Below, in pieces: positions 1-10,252 of a DNA stretch of 64,000 nucleotides. The DNA is from Panulirus ornatus. Taxonomy: Eukaryota; Arthropoda; Malacostraca; Decapoda; Palinuridae. The stretch's first letter is position 1. Every line of letters begins with the position of its first letter. Location: positions 27,393,894 through 27,457,893 of the forward strand of contig NC_092231.1 in assembly GCF_036320965.1 (NCBI RefSeq). The letters are read 5' to 3'. A model generated the notes under the pieces. The model worked only from the letters and a program-made list of their open reading frames with translations. It was not told where the DNA came from and did not search any database. The translations under genes were made by a program, and so were the position numbers.

Positions 1-620
1 GGAAAAGTCAACCAACCATTTCATGGAGTCAGTAAGCTTATTCATAAACAAGTTTAGCCATTAACCTGAGCTCGTTGTGTCTCACTCACCAACTCGAAAA
101 GAGCGACCTTGTGGGTGACAGTACATTGAAAAGAAGGCTGGTGTGACATTATTGGTAAGATGGATCGGAGTAAGGGTTTACAGAATGATTATAAGGCTAT
201 TTCTGAGGAGTAATCTTTATGCATCTCTCCAGTACACATCACAGTTATGTATCTTGCATGAACTTAATGTGACTGTGGTACTTATCTGCTGTGAATTCAT
301 CTACATCACTGACTAAATTAGAAGGCTTGTTTAGAGAACTATATAAAAGGGAAGCAGGTGATGGGTTTACTTGAAAATACTGTTTATGGAAAAGCTATGT
401 CCAAACCCTTCAAGAAAGCAAGCTCTCTTTAAGCAAATATACAAGATCATATCAAGAAGAAATACAAACCTTCAAAGTTAACATATAAAGTAAAGATCTG
501 GAATACTGAAATTCTCAAAAGGATTATTAAAGAAACTATGCAAAAAGAAAATGTTACACAGAAGCTATCAATCATTAGTAGTGCACAGAACTATTAACAT
601 CAACACCCATGCAAACTAAC
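1..620. other. AT-rich flank, nothing recognised
   Basis: No long open frame, element end or structural RNA is recognised. If the neighbouring 625-864 stretch is an exon, this may be intron. Confidence 0.4.
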
Positions 621-624
621 TTAC

Positions 625-864
625 CTTCCCCGTAACATGAGGTTGGAGAGGATGAGATTAGGTCGGTCACGAGATCTAACACGGCAGGAACCACCAGCAG
701 CACGCAGGCGAGAGTTAGGACCAAAGCCTAAATTTGTAACCAACACACCACCTGCACCCCCACCTACCAGTGTGCCTGGGCATGACCCTGATCTGGAGTA
801 CCCGGATGTCATCCCAGGGAGCGAGGCAAGCATAGGAATAGTTATTGGGCAACAGCATAGGTGA
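625..864. other. Candidate host exon, strand unresolved
   Basis: This stretch is more GC-rich than its AT-rich surroundings. On the plus strand, ATG 637 opens 75 codons to TGA 862-864, encoding a basic and proline-rich peptide (PPAARRREL, then TPPAPPPTSVPG, then DPDLEYPDVIPG). A weak acceptor AG lies at 640-641, and GTGAAG at 861 could be a donor, so it could be internal or terminal. On the minus strand an open frame reaches about 850 and ends at a consensus donor (AAG then GTAAGT, exon edge 625), but no in-frame acceptor is clear. I prefer the plus reading for its peptide composition, while the stronger splice signal is on the minus strand. I do not recognise the protein. Confidence 0.35.
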
Positions 865-869
865 AGATA

Positions 870-1427
870 TCATAACACTGCTCTGCTGGCTTTCTAATTT
901 TCCAAGCACATTGTGGTAACTGATATACAGTCATGGAATATCATTATCATAATGAATTATGGTATTATCTTGGTTAGCAATTGAATAACTAAAGTTAAAT
1001 GAGGTCTCATCATAACTGAAATTTAGTTGAACAAATAATATGAAGAGTTCAAATATTGTCTAATAATGATTTTTAGAAATCAATACCTAATATCTTTCAG
1101 TTACAATGATCAATATAGGTGTTGCTTATCAACTATCTGAGACCAAAACTAACCAAACAGCAGTGCATCAATCAGTGCCCAACAACGTACTCTTAAAGAA
1201 ATCTCAGCACAACTAATGACAAATAACCAAGGCAAAAAAAAATAATGAAGTATGGCAAAAGAACTCAAAATACACTGATTGAAACCCAACCCAAATAAGA
1301 AGCAAAGAAGAACGTTCATGAAATATATCAAATATTTCCATGAAATGTGCTACAATACAGTGCTCTTTCATGATCTTAAAATCATGAGTGAAAGAATATA
1401 AGCACATCAAGTGAACATCACCTGGCA

Positions 1428-1430
<3 letters not shown>
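870..1430. other. AT-rich sequence, nothing recognised
   Basis: No recognisable coding or repeat feature. Short open frames here have no family resemblance. Confidence 0.4.

Positions 1431-1503
<73 letters not shown>
1431..1503 (+). repeat. (GT)n microsatellite
   Basis: About 35 uninterrupted GT units, ending in GCGTGCCC. On the minus strand it yields spurious His-Thr repeats, which are not a gene. Confidence 0.95.
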
Positions 1504-1799
1504 CCCACATGTACGCATGAGTAAAGATATGGTACATATATACAAGGTCAAGAGAAAGGGGCAACACAAGAATAAAACTATCTCCCTGTAAACAAACAGA
1601 AATCACAATACACTCATCTCAACATTCAGAACATTTATTGTCTTTCTATACTTTCATTACTTGAAATGACAAGAAAGTAAATTATCACTGTCATGACTAA
1701 ATGTCCAGTTTAGCGATAAAAGAACAATAGCTCTTTTCATGAAATCAAGACTGAGAAAAATGTTCAAACATTAACTTTTATACCATTTCCTATACTGTG
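1504..1799. other. Unassigned sequence before the PLE
   Basis: AT-rich and without a recognised feature. It may include the decayed 3' part of the minus-strand PLE, whose end I could not place. Confidence 0.3.
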
Positions 1800-2042
1800 G
1801 AAGAAGCTCACTAATTCATTATGTCTTTGGTCAAATCCCTGAGCATGAAACTGTACAGCAATTTTCATCTTTCAATACATATATTATAATCCTTAGATTA
1901 TACTATGACAGTTCTCTTGGTCAATGAATTACAGTTTTTAAGTGAATTTGCATTATGCCAATCAATACAATGGTCACAATTTCTAACATGGTTAAACAAA
2001 GCATTTGATTCTTGTCCTGTTCTTATATCATATTTATGTTGC
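1800..2042 (-). pseudogene. PLE fragment: end of GIY-YIG domain
   Basis: The minus strand reads QHKYDIRTGQESNALFNHV and then CDHCIDWHNA. It matches residue for residue the downstream half of the GIY-YIG region in the PLE at 58807-59197. Stop codons follow (TAA about 30 residues on), so it is decayed. The reading resumes, on the far side of an inserted LINE-A, at 3088-3145. The 3' limit near 1800 is approximate. Penelope-like elements are established to carry an RT followed by a GIY-YIG endonuclease; assignment to this family rests on that order plus the motifs. Confidence 0.75.
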
Positions 2043-3056
2043 TGGAAAGAGGGGCAAGTATGAAGTCTGTTGGGGATGAGAGAGCTTGGGAAGTGAGTCA
2101 GTTGTTGTTCGCTGATGATACAGCGCTGGTGGCTGATTCATGTGAGAAACTGCAGAAGCTGGTGACTGAGTTTGGTAAAGTGTGTGGAAGAAGAAAGTTG
2201 AGAGTAAATGTGAATAAGAGCAAGGTTATTAGGTACAGTAGGGGTGAGGGTCAAGTCAATTGGGAGGTGAGTTTGAATGGAGAAAAACTGGAGGAAGTGA
2301 AGTGTTTTAGATATCTGGGAGTGGATCTGTCAGCGGATGGAACCATGGAAGCGGAAGTGGATCATAGGGTGGGGGAGGGGGCGAAAATTTTGGGAGCCTT
2401 GAAAAATGTGTGGAAGTCGAGAACACTATCTCGGAAAGCAAAAATGGGTATGTTTGAGGGAATAGTGGTTCCAACAATGTTGTATGGTTGCGAGGCGTGG
2501 GCTATGGATAGAGATGTGCGCAGGAGGATGGATGTGCTGGAAATGAGATGTTTGAGGACAATGTGTGGTGTGAGGTGGTTTGATCGAGTAAGTAACGTAA
2601 GGGTAAGAGAGATGTGTGGAAATAAAAAGAGCGTGGTTGAGAGAGCAGAAGAGGGTGTTTTGAAATGGTTTGGGCACATGGAGAGAATGAGTGAGGAGAG
2701 ATTGACCAAGAGGATATATGTGTCGGAGGTGGAGGGAACGAGGAGAAGAGGGAGACCAAATTGGAGGTGGAAAGATGGAGTGAAAAAGATTTTGTGTGAT
2801 CGGGGCCTGAACATGCAGGAGGGTGAAAGGAGGGCAAGAAATAGAGTGAATTGGAGTCATGTGGTATACAGGGGTTGACGTGCTGTCAGTGGATTGAAGC
2901 AAGGCATGTGAAGCGTCTGGGGTAAACCATGGAAAGCTGTGTAGGTATGTATATTTGCGTGTGTGGACGTGTGTATGTACATGTGTATGGGGGGGGGGCC
3001 ATTTCTTTCGTCTGTTTCCTTGCGCTACCTCGCAAACGCGGGAGACGGCGACAAAG

Positions 3057-3087
<31 letters not shown>
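2043..3087 (+). mobile_element. LINE-A1 copy, 5'-truncated, inserted in PLE
   Basis: It begins inside the RT (ERGASMKS) just before the FADDTALVADS catalytic box and runs in one open frame to the C-terminal RRRGRPNWRWKDGVKK tail and stop at 2878. A short 3' UTR follows (2879-3059) with the terminal GCTACCTCGC box, then 27 or so A residues. The 5' truncation plus poly(A) indicates target-primed reverse transcription. The flanks join into one PLE reading frame. No clear target duplication is visible, because A residues in the target merge with the tail. The RT palm is missing upstream of motif C, so this copy is dead. Confidence 0.9.
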
Positions 3088-3091
<4 letters not shown>

Positions 3092-4500
3092 AACACTGAG
3101 ATCCTTACCAGTCTGCCCAATATAAAACATATTAAAGATTTTCAAAGGTATTTTGTACAGAGCTCACAAAAATTTCTGGCAAATTTTTCATTAAAATAGT
3201 CTTAATAGTATTGAATTTGCTGAAGGCTACATTAAAGGATTTAAGCAACTTGAGGAGTAACATAAAATTATCGCTAAAAGGGAAAATTAGAAGGTTCTTG
3301 GTATCACGGGGAGGTATGGGGTTAATTCTATAAAATTACTTCTTTCTGAACTTAAGAGATTTGTTAATGAAAGATATGGGATACTTTCAATTGGATCCAA
3401 AAGAATATATCTTCTCAAACTCCTCATCAATAAATTCTGGACTGCATATAAATAATACCTTAAGGGACACTGACTGGAATGATGAGTGTTTCTCTGTCAT
3501 GTTGAGCTGAGTAATAATGAACATTGATGGATTTTCTGTATATGCTCAACTTAAGCATGTTTCCAACACTATGGATCATGCAATCTAATAATGGTAACAC
3601 AATTATTTTCCACTTCCACAATAAAAAATTTGATAGAAGGTATTAAATTGTTCCACAATAAATATGACAGAAGGTAGTAATTAATCAAGTAAAAGGAGAT
3701 ATGTTTGTAAATTTCTGTGTTGGCCAAACACAAAGAACATCATTTACATATGTAAACCAGACTGCCTTAAAGGGTAAGATATCCCTTTGTAATTATATTT
3801 CAAAGAATCCCATGTAGATTCCTTAATACTGGTGAAAAAGGGTTACCCATCGCCATACCAAATTTCTGAGCATAATATTCTCCATTAAACTGAAATACAC
3901 AGTCTTTATACTTAGTTCTATTAATTCAAGAAACATAGAATTTGAAACAGGCTAATCCAGATTAGCCAAGGCATCAACTAGATATTCTATGAGGTCATCA
4001 ACCAGAACTTTTGTGAACAAGGATTACATATCAAAACTTACCAGTTTGAAATCAAAATCAGCCTAAATATTATTAAGCTTGTTAACTAAATCTACACATT
4101 TCTTTCACATCAGAATCTGATATATTACCAACTAGTTGGCTTAATAAAGAAACTAATCATTTTAATAACTCATAAGTGATTGAGCCTACTCAACTCTCCA
4201 TGGGTCTTGCTGGATGATTTGGCTAATGTTTTGATAAGTCAATACATATATGGTAATGAAGTGTATAATGATGAAAATTTTTGATGAGAATCATTACATT
4301 TCAACAACAACTTCAGTTGTTTATCAAAGTGAGAATTGACAGCAACTACAGAATTTCTACTTACTTTAAAATATGTTGTATCATCATACAGAAGATCATT
4401 CATCTTTGAAAAATAATCAACAATGTCCATAATCACAAATGTTTTAGCCTAATCTGCTTCAGTTATATGTAGTTCACTATCTTTCTTCATACTGTAAATA
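3088..4500 (-). pseudogene. Penelope-like element, decayed RT and GIY-YIG start
   Basis: Read on the minus strand from high to low coordinates: a basic stretch with ITEAD then AKTFVIMDIVDYFSKMNDLL (about 4380-4480); the RT motif LVSFDM with SLFTKV (about 4000-4055); AQKFGMAMGNPFSPVL (about 3815-3890); TYVNDVLCVWP (about 3715-3757), the catalytic box with Asn in place of the first Asp; then FYIGQTGKDLSVKL (3088-3125), the start of the GIY-YIG domain. Several in-frame stops and frameshifts separate them. The set and order are those of Penelope-like RTs, which act in retrotransposition. The N-terminal end was probably cut by the Tigger-like insertion at 4501. Confidence 0.8.
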
Positions 4501-5313
4501 CAGGTAAACCACCGATTTTCCAACAATCTTGGTTCAAAAGCCTTGCTGGATTAACCATTTTGCCGGACCAACTGTGGTCACGTAAATAATTCAACACACC
4601 TCTAACCCACTAATTTTACAACTCCCATGAGTCTAAAGTATACCATGGACTGCTAGAAATTTAAATCAAACGAATATTATTCATGGAAATTCCATGACAC
4701 TTCTTGAATCTTTGAACCCATCCTTCACTATAGTCATGCTCATGTTGTAATCTAAATTCTTTATGGAACAACTTAGCATGGTCCATTATCATGCTCCCTG
4801 AAAACTCCACTCCAATGCTGTTGAAACCATTCCATCATCACTTCACTGTGCTCAGTACTCTTACCATCTTTCATAGTTTATCTAATCGTCATTTGCTTCT
4901 TGGAATTGCTTCTTTATATCATAAACAGATGATGAACTAATCCTATAGATGTCACACAGCATACACACCAAAACACCACTGTCCATTTTTTCAACAGTTA
5001 TACTTTATCTTCAATCGATATGGACTGGTGTTTATGTCTGATACCACAAATGACACTCTCATATGTCTTAGAAGCCATAGCTAGGGTTAAATTTAAGCAA
5101 AATAAGCTAAGAATCTCACAGAATTGTGGTATCACCACCAACAAGTGCAGTGTAAAGAATGTAAATAAGCATGCCCTACACACAACACCATCTGTGGCCG
5201 CCCAGTAAACTAGTCTGGTGGCCACAGTAATTTCAAGTTCTCTCACATAATTTTGTCCGGACTAAAGGAGGTGCTGAACCATCAGTTGCCGCAGAAATTC
5301 GGTGGTGTATCTG
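4501..5313 (-). mobile_element. Tigger-like (pogo) DNA transposon, internally deleted
   Basis: The left end CAGGTAAACCACCGATTTTC and the right end (read inverted) CAGATACACCACCGAATTTC form imperfect terminal inverted repeats. TA lies outside each end (4499-4500 and 5314-5315), the expected target duplication of this superfamily. The minus strand carries the N-terminal helix-turn-helix of a Tigger/CENP-B-type transposase: HQSISIEDKV, then after a break MDSGVLVCMLCDIYRISSSS and VYDIKKQF. The remaining transposase, including the DDE domain, is missing. At 813 bp it is a non-autonomous deletion derivative. Confidence 0.85.
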
Positions 5314-5451
5314 TAACACTGATGAAACTGTTTGGGCAATTTCAAAAAGCTGGTTTTGACAAACGTCAGCATACATTAAATCTTTACACGTGTTCTTTTG
5401 AATGTCTATTTCCTAGTGCTACCTTGCTTAAGCAGGAAACGGCCTAGGTGT

Positions 5452-5661
5452 TTAAAGGGAGCTGTGGTTTCGGTGCATTACACATGACAGCTAGAGATTG
5501 AGTATGAGTGAAAGTGGCCTTTTTTTGTCTGTTCCCGGTGCTATCTCGCTGTGTGTGTGTGTGTGTGGGGGGGGGGGGTTATTTCCTGTGTGGTGGGGTA
5601 AGGACAGGAATGGATGAAGGCAGCAAATATGAATATATACACGTATATATATATATGCATG
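5452..5661 (+). mobile_element. LINE-A2 long 3' UTR, first part
   Basis: It carries GGAGCTGTGGTTTCGGTGCA, a segment unique to the older long-tailed LINE-A, then a GTGCTATCTCGC box interrupted by (GT)n and poly(G), and AT-rich repeats. It continues at about 5856 beyond an inserted S1. No coding part is attached. Confidence 0.7.
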
Positions 5662-5855
5662 TGGAGCGGGGGGCTGGAAATCCTCCCCTCTCGTTTTTTT
5701 TTTTTTTTTTTTCAATTTTCCAAAAGAAGGAACAGAGAATTGGGCCAGGTGAGGGTATTCCCTCAAAGGCCCAGTCCTCTGTTCTTAACGCTACCTCGCT
5801 AATGCGGGAAATGGCGAATAGTTTGAAAGAAAGAAAAAAGAATATATGCATGTGT
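5662..5855 (+). mobile_element. S1 element, 5'-truncated
   Basis: It starts at GGAGCGGGGGGCTGGAAATC, lacking the first 70 or so bases, and contains a T-run, TTTTCCAAAAGAAGGAACAG, GGCCCAGTCCTCTGTTC, GCTACCTCGCTAATGCGGGA and the A-rich end. It lies within the AT-rich part of a LINE-A2 3' UTR, so it inserted later. Confidence 0.8.
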
Positions 5856-6012
5856 ATGCATATGTATACAATGATATGTATATATACGTATATATGCGTG
5901 TATGGGCATTTATGTATATACATGTGTATATGAGCGGTTGAGCCTTTCTTCATCTTTTTCCTTGAGCTACCATGCTGAGGCAGGAAACATCAGTTAAGAA
6001 TAATAAAAATAG
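5856..6012 (+). mobile_element. LINE-A2 long 3' UTR, second part
   Basis: It resumes the tail with TATACATGTGTATATG, a degraded TTCCTTGAGCTACCATGCTG terminal box and an A-rich end with AATAATAAAAATAG. It is the distal half of the 3' UTR split by the S1 above. Confidence 0.65.
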
Positions 6013-6890
6013 AAATAGGGGAGAAAGAATACTTTCCACGCATTTCCCGCGTGTCGCAGAAGGCCACTAAAGGGGACGGAAGTGAGGGGCTAGAAACCCT
6101 CCCCTCCTTGTACTTTAACTTTCTAAAAGGGGAAACAGAAGAAGGAGTCACGCGGGGAGTGCTCATCCTCCTCGAAGGCCTAGATTGGGGTCTCTAAATG
6201 TGTGTGGATGTAACCAAGATGAGAAAAAAGGATAGGTATTATGTTTGAGGAAAGGAACCTGGATGTTTTGGCCTTCAGTGAAACAAAGCTCAAGGGTAAA
6301 AGGGAAGAGTGGTTTGGGAATGTTTTGGGAGTAAAATCAGGGGTTGGTGAGAAGACAAGAACAAAGGAAGGAGTAGCACTACCCCAGAAACAGGAGTTGT
6401 GGGAGTATGTGATGGAGTGTAAGAAAGTAAACTCTAGATTGATATGGGTAAAACTGAAAGTGGATGGAGAGAGGTGGGTGATTATGGTTCCTATGCAACT
6501 GGGCATAAGAAGAAAAATCATGAGGCAAGTGTTTTGGGAGCAGTTGAGTGAGTGTGTTAGCAGTTTTGATGCACGAGACCAGGTTACAGTGAGGGTGATT
6601 TGAATGCAAAGGTAAATAATGTGGCATTTGAGGCAATAAGTGGTATACATGGGGTGTTCAGTGCTGTAAATGGAAATGGTGAGGAGCTTTTAGATTTGTG
6701 TGCTGAAAAAGGACTGGTGATGGGGAATACCTGGTTTCAAAGGAGAGATATATATAAGTATACATATGTAAGTGGGAGAGATAGCCAGAAAGTGTTACTG
6801 GATTACTTGTTTATTGATAGGTGCATAAAAGAGAGACTTTTGGATGATAATGTGCAGAGAGGGGTAACCGGAGGGATGTCTGATCATTAT

Positions 6891-7088
6891 ATTGTTAGTG
6901 AAAGAGAAGAGAGAGGCATTTGGACAATTTTTGTAGGAAAATAGTGCAAATGACTGGGAGATGTATAAAAGAAAGAGGCAAGAGGTCAAGAGAAAGGTGC
7001 ATGGAGTGAAAAAGAGGGCAAATGAGAGTTGGGGTGAGAGTTTCATAAAATTTTAGGGAGAATAAAAAGATGTTTTGGAAGGAGGTAA
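6891..7088 (+). repeat. 198-bp direct repeat, copy 1
   Basis: It is essentially identical to 7327-7524, at an offset of 436 bp, both inside the same LINE. It begins at ATTGTTAGTGAAAGAG and ends at GGAGGTAA. This copy is the misplaced one: it interrupts the post-endonuclease region. Confidence 0.9.
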
Positions 7089-7326
7089 TGGGGTGAAGAG
7101 AGTGGTTAGAGTAAGTGAGCTTGGGAAGAAGACTTTGAGTGAGGAAGTACCAGGAGAGACTGAATGCAGAATGGAAAAAGGTGAGAGTAAAGAATGAGAG
7201 AGGAGTGGGAGAGGAATGGGATGTATTTAGGGAAGCAATGATGGCGTGCGCAAAAAATGCTTGTGGCATGAGAAACGTGGGAGGTGGGCAGATTAGAAAG
7301 GGTAGTGAGTGGTGGGATGAAGTAAG

Positions 7327-7524
7327 ATTGTTAGTGAAAGAGAAGAGAGAGGCATTTGGACAATTTTTGTAGGAAAATAGTGCAAATGACTGGGAGATGT
7401 ATAAAAGAAAGAGGCAAGAGGTCAAGAGAAAGGTGCATGGAGTGAAAAAGAGGGCAAATGAGAGTTGGGGTGAGAGTTTCATAAAATTTTAGGGAGAATA
7501 AAAAGATGTTTTGGAAGGAGGTAA
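7327..7524 (+). repeat. 198-bp direct repeat, copy 2
   Basis: It is in the position expected from other LINE-A copies (linker between endonuclease and RT), so this is probably the source of the 6891 block. Confidence 0.9.
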
Positions 7525-8540
7525 AAATAGTGTGAAGACAAGAGAACAAAAGGGAACATCGGTGAAGGGGGCTAATGGGAAGGTAATAACAAATGGTGGT
7601 GTGAGAAGGAGATGGAGTAAGTATTTTGAAGGTTTGTTGAATGTGTTAGACGATACAGTGGCAGATATAAGGTGTTTAGGTCGAGGTGTTATGCAAAGTG
7701 ATAGGATCAGGAGGAATGGTTTGGCAAACAGAAATGAGGTAGTGAAAGCTCTGTGGAAGATGAAAGCCAGCTAGAAGCAGTGAAGAATTTTTATCGAGGA
7801 TGTAAGGCATGTGTACGAGTAGGAAGAGAGGAAAGTGATTGACTCCCAGTGAATGTCGGTTTACGGCATTTAGGGAGGTGAATGCAAGAGTTTTGGAGAG
7901 AGGGTCAAGTAATGCAGTCTGCTTGGAATGAGAGGGCTTGGGAAGCGAGTCAGTTGTTGTTCGCTGATGATACAGTGCTAGTGGCTGATTCAGGTCAGAA
8001 ACTGCAGAAGCTGGTGACTGAGTTTGGTAAAGTGTGTGAAAGAAGAAAGCTGACAGTAAATGTGAATAAGAGCACGGTTATTAGGTTCAGTTGGGTTGAG
8101 GGAGAAGTCAACTGGGAGGTATGTTAGAATGGAGAAAAACTGGAGGAAGTGAAGTGTTTTAGATATCTGGGAGTGGATTTCACAGCAGATGGAATCATGG
8201 AAGCAGAAGTGAGTCACAGGGTGGGGGAGGGGGCAAAGGTTCTGGGAGCATGTGAGGTGTGAGGTGGTTTGATCAAGTAAGTAATGAAAGGGTGAGAGAG
8301 ATGTGTGGTAATAAAAATAGTGTGGTTGAGAGAGCAGAAGAGTGTTTGAGGACAATATGTGGTGTGAGGTGGTTTGATCAAGTAAGTAATGAGAGGGTGA
8401 GAGAGATGTGTGGTAATAAAAAGAGAGTGGTTGAGAGAGCAGAAGAGGGTGCATTAAAATGGTTTGGTCACATGGAGAGGATGAGTGAGCAAATATTGAC
8501 AAAGAGGATATATGTGTCAGAGGTAAAGGGAATGAGAAGT

Positions 8541-10252
8541 GACCAAACCATTTTAATACACCCTCTTCTGCTCTCTCAACCACACTCTTTTTATTAACCA
8601 CACTCTTTTTATTACCACACATCTCTCTCACCCTTTCATTACTTACTTGATCAAACCACCTCACACCACATATTGTCCTCAAACATTTCATTTCCCACTT
8701 ATGCACCCTCCTCTGCACAACCCTATATAGCTATAGTCCATGCCTCACAACCATATAACATTGTTGGAAGCACTATTCCCTCAAACATGCCCATTTTTGC
8801 TCTCCGAGATAACGTTCTCGCCTTACACACATTCCTCAACACTCCCAGAACCTTTGCCCCTTCCCCTACCCTGTGATTCACTTCCGCTGCCATGCTTCCA
8901 TCCACTGCTAAATCCACTTCCAGATATCTAAACCACTTCACTTCCTCTAGTTTTTCTCAACTCAAACTTACCTCCCAATTAATTTGTCCTTCCATCCTAC
9001 TGAACCTAATAACCTTGCTCTTATTCATATTTACTCTCAGCTTTTGTCTCTCACACACTTTACCAAACATAGGAACCAACTTCTGCAGTTCCTCACCTGA
9101 ATCAGCCACCAGCGCTATATCATCAGCGAACAACAACTGACTCACTTCCCAAGCCCTCTCATCCACTACAGACTGCATACTTGTCATACTTGCCCCTCTC
9201 TCTAAAACTCTTGCATTCACCTCCATAACAACCCCATCCATAAACAAATTAAACAACCTTGGAGACATCACGCACCCCTGCCGCAAACCGACATTCACTG
9301 GGAACCAATCACTTTACTATCTCCTACTCATACACATGCCTTCCATCCTTGGTAAAAACTTTTCACTGCTTCTGGCAACTTACCTCCCACACCACATACT
9401 CTTCATACCTTCCACAAAGCATGTCTATCAACCCTGTCATATGCCTTCTCCAGATCCATAAATGCTACAAACAAATCCACCTGTTTATCTAAGTATTTCT
9501 CACATACATTATTCAAAGCAACCACTTGATCCACACATCCTCTACCACTTCTGAAACCACACTGCTCTTTCCCAGTCTGATGCTCTGTACATGCCTTCAC
9601 CCTATCAATCAATAACCTCCCATATAATTTCCCAGGAATACTCAAACTTATACCTCTGTAATTTGAGCACTCACCTTTATCCCCTTCGCCTTTGTGCAAT
9701 GGCACTATGCAAGCATTCTGCCAATTCTCAGGTACTTCACCATGAACCATACATACAATGAATATCATCACCAACCAGTCAACAACACAGTCACCCCTTT
9801 TTTTAATAAATTCCACTGCAATACCTTCCAAACCCACTGCCTTGCTGGCTTTCATCTTCTGCAAAGCTTTCACTACCTCTTCTCTGTTTACCAAACCATT
9901 CTCCCAGAACCTCTCACTTCACACACCACCTCGACCAAAACATCCTATATTTGCCACTCTATCATCTAACACTATTCAACAAGACTTCAAAATACTTACT
10001 CCATCTCCTTCTCACTTTACCACTAGTTGTTATTACCTCCCCATTAGCCCCCTTCACCGATGTTTCCATTTGTTCTCTTGTCTTACACACTTTATTTCGC
10101 TCCTTCCAAAACATCTTTTATTCTCCCTAAAATCTAATGATACTCTCTCACCCCAACTCTCATTTGCCCTATTTTTCACCTCTTGCACCTTTCTCTTGAC
10201 CTCCTGCCTCTTTCTTTTATACATCTTCAAGTCGTCTGGACTATTTCCCTAT
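8541..10252 (-). mobile_element. Old LINE-A2 copy, inverted, truncated at both ends
   Basis: On the minus strand it runs from the linker (YKRKR region near 10230) through GLEGIAVEFIKK and QCGFRSGRGCVDQV (ORF 9403-9894), GLRQGCVMSPRLFNLFMD (ORF 8957-9298) with LLFADDIALVADS, and the C-terminal region, ending near 8541 before the GRP tail. Frameshifts separate the frames. A short direct duplication of the CACTCTTTTTATTA type lies near 8580-8615. There is no 3' UTR or poly(A). Confidence 0.85.

Larger units (their letters stand above)
6017..8540 (+). mobile_element. Old LINE-A2 copy, rearranged, 3'-truncated
   Basis: It begins near the true 5' end (AGGGGAGAAAGAATACTTTC). The endonuclease follows: [19 protein letters not shown] at 6241, then GDLNAK near 6595 and MSDHY near 6880. 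Frames shift often. At 6891 a duplicated 198-bp block replaces normal sequence. Near 7770 the RT jumps from KMKAS straight to LEAVKNFYRG, losing the palm. A further deletion lies near 7870, while FADDTVLVADS is kept at about 7960. Near 8258-8446 a stretch of about 100 bp is tandemly duplicated. It stops at 8540 without a 3' UTR, abutting an inverted copy. Confidence 0.85.

Noticed and set aside
1213..1606. His-Thr repeat frames over the (GT)n tract.
   Set aside because: Microsatellite translation only, with no flanking coding support.
5508..5933. 141-codon plus frame across 3' UTR and S1.
   Set aside because: It is built from poly(G), (GT)n, T-runs and TA repeats; no coding signature.
8541..10252. 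Twin priming as the cause of inverted LINE pairs.
   Set aside because: Twin priming inverts the 5' part of one element; here both arms contain the same region and neither has a 3' end.
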